Assembly: GCF_017942085.1 (NCBI RefSeq) | Contig: NZ_JAGKSP010000001.1 | Location: forward strand, 1 to 64,000 | Direction of reading: 5' to 3' | Source of the DNA: Paenibacillus lignilyticus | Lineage (GTDB): Bacteria; Bacillota; Bacilli; Paenibacillales; Paenibacillaceae | DNA length: 64,000 bases | Part shown: positions 17,728 through 25,796 of the stretch, in pieces | How the letters are laid out: every line of letters starts with the position of its first letter | Position numbering within the stretch: position 1 is the first letter of the stretch | The notes under the pieces: model-generated | Told to the model about the DNA's origin: nothing | Databases searched by the model: none | Seen by the model: the letters and a program-made list of their open reading frames with translations, nothing else | Position numbers and translations under genes: made by a program

Positions 17728-18953
17728 GTGAGCAAGCTGTATGTATAGCAACTTATCGTTGTTACGATCACAAAGCAGATTTTCATAAAAAAGCACAGGG
17801 CATTGCCGTTGGCCTGACGGTCGGCAGCTGGACAGATTTGCCGGAAGCGCGTAAAGCCGAGATGGAGAAACATCTGGGCCGCGTCATTTCCGTGGACGTT
17901 CATGAAGGTTCCGCGCCGGAAGAGCGTTATGCCGACCTGCGCATCGCCTATCCGGATGTGAACTTCAGCCGTGACCTCCCTGCCCTTCTCGTTACGGTAT
18001 TTGGAAAGCTGTCCATGGATGGCAAAATCAAGCTGCTCGATCTCGATTTCTCAAGCAGCTTTGTTTCTGCTTTTCCGGGACCGAAATTCGGAATCGAGGG
18101 TGTCCGTAAGCTGTTAGCTGCGAATGAACGTCCGCTGTTAATGAGCATTTTCAAATCCGTTATCGGTCATGATTTGCCTAACCTGCGGGAGCAGTTCTAT
18201 CAACAAGCGCTAGGCGGCGTAGACCTGATCAAGGACGACGAAATCCTGTTCGAGAACCCGCTCACCCCGCTAGAGAAACGGGTAGAAGCCTGTATGGAAG
18301 CCGCACGCCAAGCCGAACAAGTTACAGGGCAGAAACTGCTTTACGCCGTGAACTTGACCGGCCCCACTTCCAAGCTTGCTTCGCAAGCGAAAAAGGCGAT
18401 CAATGCCGGCGCGAATGCACTCCTGTTCAACGTGCTTGCCTACGGCTACGATGTCCTGCACGAGCTGAGCGGCGATCCGGAAATTTCGGTTCCCATTGCG
18501 GCTCACCCTGCAATGGCCGGCGCCTTATACCCTTCCGTTCACTACGGCATCGCCGCACCTTTGCTGCTTGGCAAGCTGATGAGACTTGCCGGTGCCGATC
18601 TCGTTCTCTTCCCTTCGCCTTACGGCTCTGTCGTCATGCCGCGAGAAGAGAATTTAGCCGTGCAAGCTGCTTTAATTGATCCTTCATTGCCGGTAGCGCC
18701 GAGCTTCCCGGTTCCATCAGCAGGCATTCATCCCGGACTAGTCCCGCTTATTCTTCGGGACTTCGGCACCGATGTCGTCGTCAATGCAGGCGGCGGCATC
18801 CATGGTCATCCGATGGGAACAGCGGCTGGCGGACATGCGTTCCGTATGGCGATTGAAGCCGCAAGAGCAGGCATTTCGCTGCCCGAAGCCGCAGCGAAGC
18901 CGGGTAACGAAGCGCTGCAAGCGGCGATCGACAGCTGGGGGTACAAAGAATAA
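17724..18953 (+). CDS. mtnW: RuBisCO-like 2,3-diketo-5-methylthiopentyl-1-phosphate enolase
   Basis: Form IV RuBisCO-like protein of the methionine salvage pathway; it enolises DK-MTP-1-P. The Mg2+-binding, carbamylated-lysine motif is intact: [10 protein letters not shown] with K170, D172 and E173. The loop segments [20 protein letters not shown] and [17 protein letters not shown] (phosphate binding) are also present. Length 409 aa is normal. It overlaps proC by 4 bases and shares one base with mtnX, so proBAC-mtnWXB reads as one operon. That arrangement puts it under the proline T-box rather than the S-box usual for Bacillus mtn genes. Confidence 0.96.
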   Translation: MSEQAVCIATYRCYDHKADFHKKAQGIAVGLTVGSWTDLPEARKAEMEKHLGRVISVDVHEGSAPEERYADLRIAYPDVNFSRDLPALLVTVFGKLSMDGKIKLLDLDFSSSFVSAFPGPKFGIEGVRKLLAANERPLLMSIFKSVIGHDLPNLREQFYQQALGGVDLIKDDEILFENPLTPLEKRVEACMEAARQAEQVTGQKLLYAVNLTGPTSKLASQAKKAINAGANALLFNVLAYGYDVLHELSGDPEISVPIAAHPAMAGALYPSVHYGIAAPLLLGKLMRLAGADLVLFPSPYGSVVMPREENLAVQAALIDPSLPVAPSFPVPSAGIHPGLVPLILRDFGTDVVVNAGGGIHGHPMGTAAGGHAFRMAIEAARAGISLPEAAAKPGNEALQAAIDSWGYKE

Positions 18954-19642
18954 TGAGCATGAACAACATGACATCCAGAGCACCGCAGCGCGTTATTTTT
19001 TGCGATTTCGACGGCACGATTACCGAGAACGATAACATCGTTGCAATCATCAAACATTTCAATCCGCCCGGCTGGGAAGCGATCGTGAACGACATCGTCG
19101 GACAGCGCAAGACGATTCGTCAAGGTGTCGGTGAGCTGTTCCAATTGCTGCCCTCATCGATGAAACGGGAAGTTGTCGACTATGCCATCTCGAATGCGAC
19201 CATCCGCGCCGGTTTTGCCGATTTGCTGCAATACTGCAAAGATCATGATATTGAATTCTACGTGACGAGCGGCGGCATCGACTTCTTCGTCTACCCGCTT
19301 CTGGCGCAGTTTAACATTCCGGAGAATCATATTTACTGCAACGGCAGTGATTTCTCCGGCGAACAGATCGCGATTACATGGCCTCACCCATGCGAAGGCG
19401 AATGTAAAACCGACTGCGGCATGTGCAAAACAACCATTATTCGCCGCTTCCCAAAAAGTCAGTACGAGCGCATTCTAATCGGCGACAGCGTGACGGATTT
19501 CGAAGGAGCAAAGCTTGCTGATGTGGTATTCGCACGCTCTCATTTAACGCAGAAATGCAAAGAACTCGGACTTTCCTATCACGAGTTCAAGACGTTCCAC
19601 GACGTCATCGATGTATTGAAATTGCAGGAGGCGACAACTTAA
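18953..19642 (+). CDS. mtnX: 2-hydroxy-3-keto-5-methylthiopentenyl-1-phosphate phosphatase
   Basis: HAD-superfamily phosphatase that makes the acireductone precursor from the MtnW product. Motif I FCDFDGTITENDN is near residue 18, motif II is VTSGGIDFFV, and motif IV is LIGDSVTDFEGAKLADVVFA. A cysteine-rich insert (HPCEGECKTDCGMCKTT) is typical of MtnX. The ATG overlaps the mtnW stop by one base. A later methionine (residue 6) could also serve as start. Confidence 0.95.
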   Translation: MSMNNMTSRAPQRVIFCDFDGTITENDNIVAIIKHFNPPGWEAIVNDIVGQRKTIRQGVGELFQLLPSSMKREVVDYAISNATIRAGFADLLQYCKDHDIEFYVTSGGIDFFVYPLLAQFNIPENHIYCNGSDFSGEQIAITWPHPCEGECKTDCGMCKTTIIRRFPKSQYERILIGDSVTDFEGAKLADVVFARSHLTQKCKELGLSYHEFKTFHDVIDVLKLQEATT

Positions 19643-19644
19643 CG

Positions 19645-20295
19645 ATGTCATTTGCACAGATTGCATTAGAAGACAAGCAACGCGTGCTTGCTGAGCTTAC
19701 TGAAGTGAAGAGCCTTTTCGCTTCCCGCGGCTGGTTCCCGGGAACGAGCGGCAATCTTTCGATCCGAGTCGGCGACTACTCGCCGGAGGACTTTAATTTC
19801 GCCATTACGGCAAGCGGCAAGGATAAATCGCTGTCGACGCCGGAGGATTTTCTGTTCGTGGATCAAGCCGGTAAACCGAGTGAGCCCACTCGCCTCAAGC
19901 CTTCGGCTGAAACATTGATCCATTGCGAAATCTACCGTCAAACGGGCTGCGGCGCTATTTTCCACATTCATTCCGTCTATAACAGTATCGTATCCGAGCT
20001 ATTCTGGGAGCGTAAAGCGATCCCGGTTGACGGCGTTGAGCTCATAAAAGCTTTCAATATTTGGGAAGATGAAGCCCATATTGATATCCCGATTGTGTCC
20101 AACTTTACGCATATCCCAAGCATCGTACCGGAAGTTACGGAACGGCTTGATCCGCGTATACCGGGCATTATGCTGCGAAAGCATGGCATTTACGCTTGGG
20201 GCGCAAACGCTTTTGAAGCGAAACGCCATCTGGAAGCGTTCGAGTTTCTGTTCGAATACGTGTACCGCTGGGAATTGCTGCACCGCAAAGGTTAA
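19645..20295 (+). CDS. mtnB: Methylthioribulose-1-phosphate dehydratase
   Basis: Class II aldolase-fold Zn enzyme that dehydrates MTRu-1-P to DK-MTP-1-P, the step before MtnW. Zinc ligands are visible in IFHIHSVYNSIV and in LRKHGIYAWG; a catalytic glutamate lies in KPSAETLIHCEIYR. The start is the ATG after the mtnX stop (MSFAQIALEDKQRV, 216 aa), with AGGAGG 13 bases upstream, a slightly long spacing. It is the last gene of the operon: the acireductone dioxygenase gene mtnD, which usually comes next, is absent. Confidence 0.95.
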   Translation: MSFAQIALEDKQRVLAELTEVKSLFASRGWFPGTSGNLSIRVGDYSPEDFNFAITASGKDKSLSTPEDFLFVDQAGKPSEPTRLKPSAETLIHCEIYRQTGCGAIFHIHSVYNSIVSELFWERKAIPVDGVELIKAFNIWEDEAHIDIPIVSNFTHIPSIVPEVTERLDPRIPGIMLRKHGIYAWGANAFEAKRHLEAFEFLFEYVYRWELLHRKG

Positions 20296-20308
20296 TTACC
20301 GCGCAAAT

Positions 20309-20358
20309 CAAAAAGGCGATAGAGACAAGCTGTTTGCAGCTGATCTTTATCGCCTTTT
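20309..20358. terminator. Bidirectional terminator between mtnB and the DUF2515 gene
   Basis: GGCGATAGAGA...TCTTTATCGCC forms a long imperfect stem with an inner CAGCTG-type pairing, flanked by A-run on the left and T-run on the right, so it can stop both converging transcripts. It overlaps the last codon of the minus-strand gene. Confidence 0.8.
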
Positions 20359-21657
20359 ATCTTGTGCCGAGCTCGGCTTCAGCCGCTGCGCAGCCAATAC
20401 GGCCAGCTCGATTTTGTTTATCGCGCGACAGTGCTCTTCAGAAATGACAAACACCTCCGGTATCAGCAGCTGTTCGAAGTAGCCTTCCACCTCGCTTGTT
20501 TCCTGAAACCAATCTTCTCGGCCGCCAATCTCTACCGGTACATCCTGCCAAGCTGCGGTCAGCTCCGGACTCGCTAATTTCTTCGCTCCCCGCTTCAGCT
20601 TACAGCCGTCCAGCTTCTCCACATAACTTCTCGTCGATTGGGAGCGCAATTGCTTCGTAAATAGATGCGGGGCATAATCGGCTCTTGAGCCGGAATGATG
20701 CACGGCCCGCACAAATGCCAGTACACCTCGATGCACTTCCGGAACGCCATAGAGAATGGCATACAATCGTTTACCGAATTCGATCCGCTCCTCCAAGCTG
20801 CGGAAATTCTCAAGCACCAGCCCCGCAAGCTTCATAGCTCCTTCGTTCGGCGCGCCATATGGCATAAATACGGCATTGGTTTGGAGCGGCGTCTGCAAGA
20901 GGAAGGCAGGCTTGCGAGTGACATGCTCCTTGAAGTACGCGCTGCGGACAAGGGGAACTTCAATGACATGCTGCTCATTGACAATAAGCGCGGTGGTTAG
21001 CATGGCAGCATCCTTGCGACGCCAGAACTGAGACCAAACCGGACGCATGAATCCAGACACGCCGAAGGCAGGCAACAACGAGAAGAGCTCACGCCCTTCC
21101 TTCCGCGAAGCCTCGTAAAGCAACAGCTGCGGATAAGCATCTTGAAAAATCATGGCATTCGCCCGTTCCAGCATCAGAAATGTCTGCTTGCGATAAGCGC
21201 GATCAAGCAGCCGCGGCAGCAGCTCCCCTTGCAAATCGGTCATATTCCAGCCGCCATTGCGGGAAACCAGATGGGCCAGCAACGCCCAGTGCAGTTCCGG
21301 ACAGCGAAAATATACCGCGCGATACGCCTCCGTTCGCGTTACATTGTTCTGATTGGCGATCTCCGTTTCGTGGCGAATCCGATGAATGATTGCTCGTTCC
21401 TGCTCGTTATATATCTCGGATAAAGCCTCAATAGGTGATTCTGTGCGCTGCTCGCCAAGTGACTTCCAACCTGCTCGCAGCTCTCGGACGAATTCTTGCT
21501 TGAGCTCCATTGGAATCGCGTGCTGAGCCAGCTTTGAGGACGCTCGTTTCGCCCACCGTTTCGCTGCTACATAAGCGACAATATGAGCAGGCAATCTTCG
21601 CAGTACAAGTATGACGCGCTTCATTACTGAAGGGTTAGTGCTACCTTGATGCTCCAT
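20347..21657 (-). CDS. DUF2515 family protein (YppC-like)
   Basis: A 436-residue cytosolic protein that resembles Bacillus YppC, a DUF2515 member of unknown function. Recognisable stretches include EQERAIIHRIRHETEIANQN near the N-terminus, RTEAYRAVYFRCPELHWALL and VSRNGGWNMTDL. The N-terminal 50 residues are very basic. I start at MEHQGST (21657), 11 bases after AAGGAG, rather than at 21678, which has no ribosome binding site. In Bacillus yppC lies beside nth and ponA; here nth is 18 kb away. Lone minus-strand gene. Confidence 0.85.
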   Translation of the reverse strand: MEHQGSTNPSVMKRVILVLRRLPAHIVAYVAAKRWAKRASSKLAQHAIPMELKQEFVRELRAGWKSLGEQRTESPIEALSEIYNEQERAIIHRIRHETEIANQNNVTRTEAYRAVYFRCPELHWALLAHLVSRNGGWNMTDLQGELLPRLLDRAYRKQTFLMLERANAMIFQDAYPQLLLYEASRKEGRELFSLLPAFGVSGFMRPVWSQFWRRKDAAMLTTALIVNEQHVIEVPLVRSAYFKEHVTRKPAFLLQTPLQTNAVFMPYGAPNEGAMKLAGLVLENFRSLEERIEFGKRLYAILYGVPEVHRGVLAFVRAVHHSGSRADYAPHLFTKQLRSQSTRSYVEKLDGCKLKRGAKKLASPELTAAWQDVPVEIGGREDWFQETSEVEGYFEQLLIPEVFVISEEHCRAINKIELAVLAAQRLKPSSAQDKRR

Positions 21658-21805
21658 GCGCTTCGCCACTCCTTTCATTCTGGGGCGACATCCGTTTCTT
21701 CTTGTCCACGGGTATACATTTTAGTATGGGCTTCTCTACAATCAATTAGCCGCCCGTAGTATACTGAAGAGAATAGGACGAATATGTGCAGGAGGTCTGC
21801 AGACG

Positions 21806-22474
21806 ATGTGTGGACGATATACCATTACAGTATCTTTGGAAGAGCTAATGTTACGTTATTGGATTTCTTCCACGAATGTGCCTTATCATCAGCCCAAATA
21901 TAATGTTGCCCCAGGTCAAATGGTATTCGCCATCGTTAGTGACGGAACGCAGAACCGGCTCGGTGAGCTCAAATGGGGACTTGTCCCTTCCTGGGCCGAC
22001 AGTCCGAAGGTCGGTAACAAAATGCTCAATGCCCGCTCCGAAACGGTATGGGAGAAACCTGCCTTCAAGCAGCTCATACGCCGCAAACGCTGCATCATTC
22101 CGGCTGATGGCTTCTACGAATGGCGTCAGGACGAGAAGGACAAGCAGCCGATGCGCATCGTAAAGCGAGACCGCAAGCTTTTCAGCATGGCGGGGCTATA
22201 TGATACTTGGGTTTCCCCGGACGGGATTAAACTGAGCACCTGTACGATTCTCACAACTTCGCCAAATGAACTGATGGCTCCAATCCATAATCGGATGCCG
22301 GTGATCCTCCATGAAGAGCATGAAGCGATGTGGCTTAACCGTTCGATGCAAGATCAACAACAGCTTCATGCGCTCCTTACCCCTTATCCATCAGAACTTC
22401 TGGAGGCATATCCGGTTGGCAAAACGGTCGGCAGCGTGGCGAATAACGATGCATCTTGCATCGCGCCTATTTGA
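21806..22474 (+). CDS. SRAP domain protein (YedK/HMCES family)
   Basis: SOS-response-associated peptidase fold that covalently shields abasic sites in single-stranded DNA. The catalytic cysteine is C2 after the initiator Met (MCGRYT), exposed by Met removal. Other family residues are the NVAPGQ and LNARSET segments, the RRCIIPADGFYEW-like block (RKRCIIPADGFYEW) and the histidine in APIHNRMPVIL. 222 aa is normal. AGGAGG lies 10 bases upstream of the ATG. No LexA-type CGAAC-N4-GTTCG box is seen upstream, so SOS control is not supported here. Confidence 0.95.
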   Translation: MCGRYTITVSLEELMLRYWISSTNVPYHQPKYNVAPGQMVFAIVSDGTQNRLGELKWGLVPSWADSPKVGNKMLNARSETVWEKPAFKQLIRRKRCIIPADGFYEWRQDEKDKQPMRIVKRDRKLFSMAGLYDTWVSPDGIKLSTCTILTTSPNELMAPIHNRMPVILHEEHEAMWLNRSMQDQQQLHALLTPYPSELLEAYPVGKTVGSVANNDASCIAPI

Positions 22475-22486
22475 ACGCACTTGAAG

Positions 22487-22516
22487 AAAAAAAACCGCCG
22501 ATCCAAGGATCAGCGG
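22487..22516 (-). terminator. Terminator of the SpoVIF-like gene
   Basis: CCGCCGATCC pairs with GGATCAGCGG (one mismatch) at 22495-22516; on the minus strand it is followed by eight T. It overlaps the stop codon of the gene. Confidence 0.85.
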
Positions 22517-22797
22517 AACATCGCCCATAGTTTGATGAGGTGGATTGTGTTTGAAGGATCGATTTTCTGACCAAGTATGAATGCAATTAATTGCTCTTCC
22601 TGCTGCTCCGTAAGCGACTCTTGTAAGATGCCCGATGACGTCTTGACGAGTTTCTTTACTTTCGTGCGATCCTGTAAATCATATTTGGTCACACCATTTA
22701 ACAGCATCTTCATACGATCCTTCACGACCGGATTCTTCATTTTCAATTTCACGCGCTCGACCAGCTCGGGCCGAATACCATATTTCGTGTAGCTCAT
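22510..22797 (-). CDS. Stage VI sporulation protein F-like protein
   Basis: A 95-residue basic protein. The C-terminal half (VKKLVKTSSGILQESLTEQQ, then EEQLIAFILGQKIDPSNT and LIKLWAMFR) matches my memory of the SpoVIF/YjcC family, which acts in spore coat assembly under sigma-K. The start MSYTKYGI at 22797 has GGAGGT 12 bases upstream; the longer frame adds 24 residues with no support. It lies 74 bp past the recG start region in the opposite gene order of Bacillus. No sigma-K promoter could be identified with confidence. Confidence 0.75.
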   Translation of the reverse strand: MSYTKYGIRPELVERVKLKMKNPVVKDRMKMLLNGVTKYDLQDRTKVKKLVKTSSGILQESLTEQQEEQLIAFILGQKIDPSNTIHLIKLWAMFR

Positions 22798-22871
22798 CTT
22801 ATGGCTAGCACCTCCGTCCGGCTTCTTAAAGCCATTCGTTGTACTATATGCCAAGACAGACGCTTTCAAAA

Positions 22872-24920
22872 CTAGTCCAAGAGTTCCCCTTGAAAAAGTT
22901 GCTCTTTCTTGAGCAAGTCGCGCAGTCTCGCATAGGCCGCTGCCGTCCAGAAATCCGGCTTCGCCGTCATGTCAGCCGCATCATCCCGAGCTTCCTCAAG
23001 CACCGCAAAGTCGGCCGCCATATCGGCCAGCTTAAAGTCCGGTACGCCGCTTTGCTTCGTCCCGAAGAAGTCCCCTGGCCCTCTCAGCTCCAAATCCCGT
23101 CTCGATACCTCGAAGCCATCATTCGTCTCCGTCATGATTTTCATCCGTTCCCGACCGATTTCCGACTTCGGATCGGCTATCAAGACACAGTAGGACTGGT
23201 GCCCGCCGCGTCCTACCCGCCCGCGCAGCTGATGCAGCTGCGACAAGCCAAACCGCTCCGCATCCATAATGACCATCAATGTTGCGTTCGGCACGTCGAC
23301 CCCGACTTCTACGACAGTGGTCGCAACGAGTACATGCACTTCATTCTCGCTGAATGCGCGCATGACTTCATCTTTGTCCGGGGTCGTTAGTCGTCCGTGC
23401 AGCAGTCCAATTCGCAAATCCGGAAAGGCTTGCTGAATTTGAATATGTAGGTCGATCGCATTCTGCACATCCAGCTTCTCGGACTCTTCGATGAGCGGGC
23501 ATATAAAATAACACTGTCGCCCTGCCTCCACCTCTCGTCGAATAAAGCCGAGCACCCGGTCCAACATATTGTGTTTCACCCAATTCGTCTGAATCGGCTT
23601 ACGGCCTTGCGGACGTTCACGCAACGTAGACACGTCAAGGTCGCCGAATGCCGTAATGGCGAGCGTTCTTGGAATCGGTGTCGCTGTCATCGTGAGCACA
23701 TCCGGATTCATCCCTTTGCGGCGCAGTACACTCCGCTGGTTAACGCCAAATCGGTGCTGTTCATCCGTAACAACCAACCCGAGACTGCGGAAGTTCACGC
23801 CTTCCTGAATAATGGCCTGCGTGCCAACGATTACATCAATAAGACCCATTTGCAGCCCTGCCAGCACATCTCTTCGTTTCTTCTCCGTCAAACTGCCTGT
23901 CAATAAGGCTACCTGCAGCCCAACGCCGCCCAGCAGCTTCTGTAAGGAACGGTAGTGCTGCTCCGCTAATATCTCCGTCGGCACCATCAACGCCCCCTGG
24001 TGGCCCGCTTTGTAAGCGGCAAACAGCGCGATAGCCGCTACGACGGTTTTCCCGGATCCAACATCGCCCTGCAACAGCCGGTTCATACAGGAAGGATGAC
24101 GCATATCGATCAAGATTTCGTTGACAACCTTCTTCTGCGAATCCGTCAGCTCGAAGGGCAGCGTACGAACGAAAACCCGAATCGATTCCGCATCAACCAC
24201 ATGTGCGACGCCATCCATACGTTTACGATTAAGCGTTCGGTATGCTTGCAGCTTTAATTGAAACAAGAACAGCTCCTCATAAACGAGTCGCCGCCGGGCA
24301 GCTTGCCCTTGCGCAATATCCTCAGGCTGGTGAATTTGTTTCACCGCATCGCGGCGCAGCATAAGGCCATGCTTGTCCATCAATTCGACTGGCAGAATCT
24401 CTTCCACCATCGGCCCGTATTGAAGCAGCGCCTGCGTCATGATTTTGCGTATCCACGGCTGTGTCACACTGCCTCCAACGGAGTAGACGGATTGGAGTGT
24501 CCCTGAGCGGGAAGCGCCTTTATCAGGGAACTCGGACTCCGACACGGTAATTTGCAGCCGCTGCTGCTCCCACTTGCCCGTCAGCACGATATCCCGGCCG
24601 GGAATCAGCTGCTCCTGCAGAAAATGCCGATTAAACCATACCGCCGTTACTAATATGCCGTCGATCACTATTTTACAGGTTAAGCGAGTCTTGGAACGGC
24701 CAAGCCGCTGCAGAAGCGGATTGCCCATAATCTTGCCTTCCACGGTCGCTTTCTCCCCATCCTTCGTTTCCCCTAAGCTCCGAATCCGATAGTCTTCATA
24801 TCGAAACGGAAAATAATCCAGCAAATCTGCGATCGTATGAACGCCAAAGGCGTGAAGCTCTAATTCCTTCTGAGCACTCACGCCTTTCATTTGCCGGACC
24901 GTTATTTGATCCAGCTTCAT
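22872..24920 (-). CDS. recG: ATP-dependent DNA helicase RecG
   Basis: Superfamily 2 helicase that remodels stalled forks and branched DNA. Order: N-terminal wedge/OB domain (about 1-230), then helicase lobes with Walker A GDVGSGKTVVAAIALF, DEQH box (VVTDEQHRFGVNQR), TATPIPRTL motif III and the RGRVGRGGHQSYC motif VI, ending with the FFGTKQSGVPDF RecG-specific region. The start MKLDQITVRQ (24920) has GAGG 8 bases upstream; upstream Mets are less well placed. 682 aa. Follows degV by 10 bases. In Bacillus sdaAB/sdaAA come before recG; here degV takes that place. Confidence 0.96.
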   Translation of the reverse strand: MKLDQITVRQMKGVSAQKELELHAFGVHTIADLLDYFPFRYEDYRIRSLGETKDGEKATVEGKIMGNPLLQRLGRSKTRLTCKIVIDGILVTAVWFNRHFLQEQLIPGRDIVLTGKWEQQRLQITVSESEFPDKGASRSGTLQSVYSVGGSVTQPWIRKIMTQALLQYGPMVEEILPVELMDKHGLMLRRDAVKQIHQPEDIAQGQAARRRLVYEELFLFQLKLQAYRTLNRKRMDGVAHVVDAESIRVFVRTLPFELTDSQKKVVNEILIDMRHPSCMNRLLQGDVGSGKTVVAAIALFAAYKAGHQGALMVPTEILAEQHYRSLQKLLGGVGLQVALLTGSLTEKKRRDVLAGLQMGLIDVIVGTQAIIQEGVNFRSLGLVVTDEQHRFGVNQRSVLRRKGMNPDVLTMTATPIPRTLAITAFGDLDVSTLRERPQGRKPIQTNWVKHNMLDRVLGFIRREVEAGRQCYFICPLIEESEKLDVQNAIDLHIQIQQAFPDLRIGLLHGRLTTPDKDEVMRAFSENEVHVLVATTVVEVGVDVPNATLMVIMDAERFGLSQLHQLRGRVGRGGHQSYCVLIADPKSEIGRERMKIMTETNDGFEVSRRDLELRGPGDFFGTKQSGVPDFKLADMAADFAVLEEARDDAADMTAKPDFWTAAAYARLRDLLKKEQLFQGELLD

Positions 24921-24930
24921 CCCCATTACC

Positions 24931-25785
24931 TCACACCCGCGTAATAAATAATGCAGCGGCACCCGGACCGGCGTGTGTTCCGATAACAGAGCCGATCTCT
25001 GTTTGCCGGATGCTGCGTATGTTCAGCTGTCCTTGCGCAAGAGCTGCAAGCTCAAGCGCCAGCTCATTCTTATGTGTCCACCCAACTGTCATTTCAATCG
25101 GATCATTGCCAAAGTCGTTCTTGAACAAATCGATGATGCGCTGCATCGCTTTCTTCGTCCCGCGCACTTTGTCAACGGCCATTACTTCGCCTTCGCCGTC
25201 GATCGTCAAAATCGGCTTGATGTTGAGAATCGAACCGAACAAAGCCGCTGCCTTGCCGATTCGACCACCTTTCTGCAAATACTCAAGCGTATCCAGCAAG
25301 AAATACATTTTGCGGTCTTTAATCATGTTCTCCACTTTAGTGACAATGGCTTCTTTGGTTTCACCCGCCGCTGCCATCTCAGCTGCTTTAACAGCCAACA
25401 TACCGCAGCCATAGGATGCGGATTTGGAATCGATCACCGTAATATCGCCCGGCATATCAAGTAAGGTTGAGCCCAGAACCGCCGATTGATAAGTGCCGCT
25501 TAGCGCAGAAGACAGATGAATGGAAATAATGGATGTATCACTACCTGTACCAAGCACACGCTCGTACGCTTCCATAAACTCTACCGGTGAGGGCTGTGAA
25601 GTGGTTGGCAGCATATCCGCTTTGGCCAATCGCTCATAGAACTGATTGTTCGTAATGGTGACTGAATCGAGATACGTGTCCTCGCCGAAAAGCACCTTAA
25701 GCGGTACCATTTCGATATTATGCTGCTCACGAACACGCTTTGGAATATCCGCCGTACTGTCCGTTATGATCTTGATCGCACCCAT
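24931..25785 (-). CDS. DegV family fatty-acid-binding protein (FakB-like)
   Basis: 284 aa with the DegV start KIITDSTADIPKRV, the TTSQPSPVEFMEAYE segment and the ISIHLSSALSGTYQSA fatty-acid pocket motif. FakB/DegV proteins bind a free fatty acid and present it to the kinase FakA, which phosphorylates it for phospholipid synthesis. It lies 11 bases downstream of the fakA-like gene in the same operon, which supports a FakAB pair. The fatty acid preferred cannot be read. Confidence 0.93.
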   Translation of the reverse strand: MGAIKIITDSTADIPKRVREQHNIEMVPLKVLFGEDTYLDSVTITNNQFYERLAKADMLPTTSQPSPVEFMEAYERVLGTGSDTSIISIHLSSALSGTYQSAVLGSTLLDMPGDITVIDSKSASYGCGMLAVKAAEMAAAGETKEAIVTKVENMIKDRKMYFLLDTLEYLQKGGRIGKAAALFGSILNIKPILTIDGEGEVMAVDKVRGTKKAMQRIIDLFKNDFGNDPIEMTVGWTHKNELALELAALAQGQLNIRSIRQTEIGSVIGTHAGPGAAALFITRV

Positions 25786-25796
25786 TCCAGCACCCC

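Noticed and set aside
20347-21657. Frameshift or pseudogene in the DUF2515 gene
   Set aside because: The frame is full length and continuous.
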